Source of the DNA: Pestalotiopsis fici W106-1
Taxonomy: Eukaryota > Ascomycota > Sordariomycetes > Amphisphaeriales > Sporocadaceae
DNA length: 64,000 bases
NCBI RefSeq assembly: GCF_000516985.1
Contig: NW_006917094.1
Location: 682,001 to 746,000, forward strand
Direction of reading: 5' to 3'
In this document: positions 60,201 to 64,000 of the stretch, in pieces
How positions within the stretch are numbered: position 1 is the stretch's first letter
Layout of the letters: every line of letters begins with the position of its first letter
Notes under the pieces: generated by a model
Told to the model about the DNA's origin: nothing
Database searches by the model: none
What the model saw: the letters and a program-made list of their open reading frames with translations, nothing else
Program-made: the position numbers and the translations under genes

Positions 60201-63200
60201 GACTTTCTCGCCATTATGGTAGTTTATTCTGAGCAGCGCAGTCATGGGGAGCCCATAAATGGCATGTCGGATTGCCGGCAACGCTAGTCAGGTACCTGAC
60301 AGAAAATGATGACGATGATATTTTTGTAGGTACGCAGCAGGTAGGCATCAGCATTTTAACAATGGATACGGGGAATACGAAAAGCAAGTACTGGAAACAC
60401 TTGGCTATCATGAATAGCAATTTGACAAGGGTAGAGCGACTTGCTGCCCCTGACCTCCACGTGGGAGATGAGTGATGCGAGGGGTCTGAGAGTGGCCTTT
60501 CCCCCTTGGTACCACTGTACTTGGGACCTCCTTCAGCCTGTTTCGACGGCAACGGGGCTCGTGATTGGTGCGTTGCCGAACCCCCATGCGAAATTGCCTG
60601 CAGCTGAGCCAGCCATTTCCAGACTCTTGGGAACCATCTCTCCGCAAGCGTGATAGTCCGCGTCGTCCCAAGGACGCGGACTCTCTGGTATGGGCTGTGA
60701 ATGGGATGGATGGGATGAGTCCTCTCTTTTTCTCTCCCTCTTTTGCTGCTAGCGTTCATGTCTTGCCAACGGCGTACCATCTCCCGGTGAGGTCTCGACG
60801 CATCTATAGGCCACTCGGCCGCAACAGGCAATTTCATACTCTGTACTATGCAGGGCTTAGAGCGAGCTGTCGGTGACGGGACGCGCTGACTCGCTCGCCG
60901 CGCCCGTGGGCGACGACGCACCGGCAGTTGGGTTGATGTTGTATCGTTGACTTGGAGCAAGAGTTCCCAGCAACTTGGACACTGCCCCCGAAAACGTGCA
61001 GGGGATTTGCGCCCACGGTATCCAAGTGCAAAAGCACCAGAGACCGTTGTTCATCTCTGACGGGCGGCTAGGACAAATTAGAGAGCTCCAAATCATGGTT
61101 CCTGAACGTGTATCACAAGACGCGCATGGATTCGAATCCGTGCCCTAATGTAGGGATGGACACATGTGTGGATGGCCACAAGGCTGCATGCCCCCGTACC
61201 AGGCAGTCAGCTTGCAGCAATGTAAGATCTAAGCCCGTCTGCAATCAAGCTGCAGGCTGCAGGCCAGAAGCAAGTTTCGGCGAAGCTGCAGCTAAGCCAA
61301 AGTGTCAGTACGAAGTGCTCGAGGGTGTCAACCAGCAGGCAGAACTATCAGTGAATGCTACCCCAAAGGATGGAGGTCGATAGCCGAGCCATAAGCGGAC
61401 AATAAATGGCATTGCTGTTCGTACTCGTTGGCGGCAACAGGCATCCGTGTGTAACAAGATCAGTTGGGGAATATCAAATATGACAATAGGTAGGCTTTTG
61501 TCGTTCAATTTCTTGCCACGTCGACAGACCCCGGAAGTAGCAGCAATCGGAGCTCCTCAATATGGTGTTGCCGAATAGTACTGACAAACGCCCTTCAGGG
61601 TAAGCTGGGGTATGATCAAGCTGAGACCATCGAGAGGGAGCAGCTGAATGCGATGATCCCAGCTTTTACTTACAGCCTGGCCAGCCACACGACCCAAGTG
61701 AGCGGATAGCCAGGAACAGTGGCGGCATTGACAGATGCTGCCGAGAGCTTAAACGAAATGAGTATTGGACGTCAAGTAAGCATCTGGCCAGGAACCAAAT
61801 CTTCGGAGGCGCATGCAGATATTTGTCAACAAGCCCAAAGCATTCCGTATTGGAGGTAAGCATCAGAAAAGCAACCTGATGTTTCCACTTTGGTTTCTTT
61901 TGAACCTTGGTCTGTCGGTCTGCGTGACCGACTGACCCAGCCTGGCGGTAAATGAAGTTGGGACGAGGGCTGGGGTCCGGAGCAGAACTGCCGAGGAAAA
62001 AAAAAAATTGTTGCCAAAAATCAGGTCGTATTCCCCGTCACACTGATATTGGGGAAACAAAGTGCGATACGATATGACATGATATCAGCGCTTGATCCGA
62101 TCAGATAACCCTGGCGGAATCGTGGTAGCACTGGCGATCGGTATCATACCCATGCCCATGCCTTCCTTGCCTGCTGCTCTACCATTTCCTTCCTTTTCGT
62201 CTTCCTTGGTTTTCTGGCGTGGGAAAAACGGGGTCCAATAATGTACGTACACACACAGTCAAACCCCGAAGTCTGCCGACCGACCGACCCCTACGCCGTC
62301 GCTCGGAGGTGGTTGGACATGTTGCATGGAGCATGGGGATGGGGATGGAGAGAGCATCAATGCTTTTTCTCGTTGCGGTCAGGATGGTTCGCGACACCGC
62401 CTGTCCTGTGCGTGGGCCCAACAAAAAACCAAAACCGAAAAGAGACAAAAGAACAAGACTAGGACGCCGGGGTATGAAGAGTGGAAGACCAAGGGAAGAA
62501 AACGGTCAAGCGATTTACGTCGGCTCCAAGCGGCGCCTGAAGCTCAGAAATGGGTCGCGCTGAAACATTAGACCCTGGCTGGGAGGCAAGCTGGTGCAAA
62601 GCGCAGAAGCGATTCAGTCTTTTTTTTTTTTTTTAAACCCTTTCCTGCTGAGATTTGCATGGTTAGGTATGCCCGAACAGCGTTCCCTTGTCTTTGATGT
62701 ATCGTGATAGTCGGCCTTAGAAGTCTTCTAGAAGGTTGTCAAATTTCCGGAGAGTGGGTCTCTGCGCCAATGGTAATTACGCTTGCTTCTTTCAGGGCCT
62801 TTTGTGGCCTGCCTCAGCTAAAGTTTTTTTCTCCTCTCTCCCTCCCTTTGCCCCAACTTGTCACTAAGCCGCAAAGTCGGGACTGCAGAAGAGTCTGAGC
62901 TTCTTCACCGTCCCGGCACTCGAGAGAAGAATCTGGAAGAAAATTTTCCTTTCGTCTCTCTCCAGGTTTTCGAACCGTGGTCCTTGACACGGCGCTTGCG
63001 AAGATCACGAGAAGCGCCCACTACGGTCGCGAATTGGTTGAAAAATAAAAAAGGTCGGGTTAGTACAATATTCTAGTGCACGGTGCAGAAATCTCGTTGA
63101 ATGCGCTGAGGGGTCCCCACTTGGTGAGCTGTCAGTGCCCATGTCCCGAATTTCAGGGTCCTTTTGGCGCTTCAGGCTGTCATGTCAATCAGTCAGTCCT

Positions 63201-64000
63201 CTGAAACGACCAAAGCTCGGCTATGACGGTATACGTGGATATGGCCCCAAGTGATAGTCGTGTGTACCATGGAGAGAGAGGCTCAGAGAGCGAACCACTC
63301 GAGCTACTTGACCCTATGAGGACCCCTGGTTGAAAAGTCGTTGTCGCTGGCTGGGGTTCATTATCGTGAGAGTTATTATTAATGAATGAATCGCATCCCT
63401 GAACTTCAGATGCAGCTTTACCCACCAACGAGCATGAGTTAGCCTGGGTCATCAGCGCTTGAAGCGGGCTGAAAATCCCCGTTTTGAGGGAAATAAAAAA
63501 GAAATCAAAGCGAGAGGGAGAGAAAGATGGAAAGGACATTCTGTGAAATGGAGGGGACGAAAAGGCCTCGGCATATTGGTTCGCATTGCGGTGTAACCAG
63601 CATGACATTGTGCAACAAAAGAGAATGTGAAATCAATGCGAATGGGGATCGCATAGCAAAAGTTGACTAGGACGAGCTGTTGTTTGCTTCCATGCCAGTC
63701 AATAGTCAATGGTCAATGCCACAATGTAGACTTGGCACCTCCAAGGCTGAAGCCTGAAAGTCCTTTGATAAAAATGGATATGTATGTACGAAGTACCCGT
63801 CCTACATAGGTATGTACATGGGCGCACTGCCTGTGCTGAGTGAAACATGCATACATTATACATACTGCGAGCTAATTTTGTTTCCACAGCCTCATCACTG
63901 CCAACATCCGTGCTTCCGAATGCTTCCCCAATGATGTATCAGGTAATTGAGACAAGGCTTTTGCGGTGCCTCTCGCTATGCTATAGTGGCACTTCTTTGC
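57206..64000. other. Long region without convincing genes
   Basis: Nearly 6.8 kb to the window edge with no recognisable protein. The longest frame, 60214-60960 on the minus strand, has scrambled composition and lacks homology I know. The 61108-61383 frame is Cys-rich but otherwise undistinguished. Features seen are a T17 or so tract at 62619-62635, CT-rich tracts at 62820-62850, and scattered TAGGTA-type steps. The pyrimidine-rich stretches after 62100 would fit a long promoter or leader for a gene beyond the window. No tRNA, rRNA or transposon is evident. Confidence 0.5.

Noticed and set aside
60214..60960. 248-codon minus-strand frame in the right-hand desert
   Set aside because: No homology I recognise, scrambled composition, no supporting splice or start context; probably chance.
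61077..61150. 74-base segment with GGATTCGAATCC and near-complementary ends, tRNA-like
   Set aside because: The supposed T arm is a self-palindrome that does not form a 5-bp stem with a 7-base loop, and the D and anticodon arms do not fold.
61108..61383. Cys-rich 91-codon frame, possibly an effector-like peptide
   Set aside because: No signal peptide, irregular cysteine spacing, and overlapping frames of similar quality.

Overview
This window comes from a filamentous ascomycete nuclear genome, most likely a Sordariomycete of the order Hypocreales. The genes have short spliceosomal introns (about 48-230 bp) with GTRNGT donors and YAG acceptors, there are no operons, and the recognisable proteins are typical of that group: a three-phosphorelay-type Mps1/Slt2 MAP kinase, an OSM1 fumarate reductase with a fused cytochrome b5, and an Rrn9-domain protein with a C2H2 finger. 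The order-level placement is inference from protein style; no marker gene is present.

Layout. 173-1897 (-): cell-wall-integrity MAP kinase, followed by a 6.8 kb gene-poor stretch. 8689-9195 (+): small unrecognised protein behind a long pyrimidine-rich leader with an upstream ORF. 10322-11845 (+): cyclophilin-RRM protein Cyp6/PPIL4. 12026-13250 (-): eEF2 lysine methyltransferase. 13970-16077 (-): fumarate reductase-cytochrome b5. 18174-20111 (-): secreted flavin amine oxidase, apparently carrying a frame break. 20112-21513: a diverged inverted repeat between the amine oxidase and a fasciclin-domain gene (21514-22231, +). 23306-24194 (+): BAP31/Yet3. 24670-25648 (-): helix-hairpin-helix protein. 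26304-26850 (+): small zinc-finger protein. 27280-28718 (-): 2-oxoglutarate/Fe(II) dioxygenase.

29324-50398 holds a loose set of ribosome-making genes: NAN1/UTP17 (-), RPB10 (+), an RRN9-like Pol I factor (-) and NOP7/pescadillo (-). Among them lie a 686-residue unknown protein (37994-40484), a 445-residue putative regulator with an in-frame stop that must be spliced or read through (41005-42567), and a haloacid dehalogenase-like hydrolase (44482-45503). Then come GAB1/PIG-U (50870-52226, +), mitochondrial isoleucyl-tRNA synthetase (52662-55599, -), and an unrecognised basic/acidic protein (56008-57205, +). From 57206 to the end nothing codes convincingly; this is probably the upstream region of a gene outside the window.

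Most content is housekeeping. I found no CRISPR array, no intact transposon, no rRNA or tRNA gene, and no gene cluster that I would call a new biological system. The points most worth a second look are the long inverted repeat at 20141-21192, the frame break in the amine oxidase, the stop codon inside the 445-residue gene, the ATGA-overlapping upstream ORF at 8612, stacked upstream ATGs on the mitochondrial IleRS, and a coding-like GC island inside an AT-rich tract near 44.1 kb. Exon borders were placed by eye from splice signals and reading frame; none was tested against RNA.
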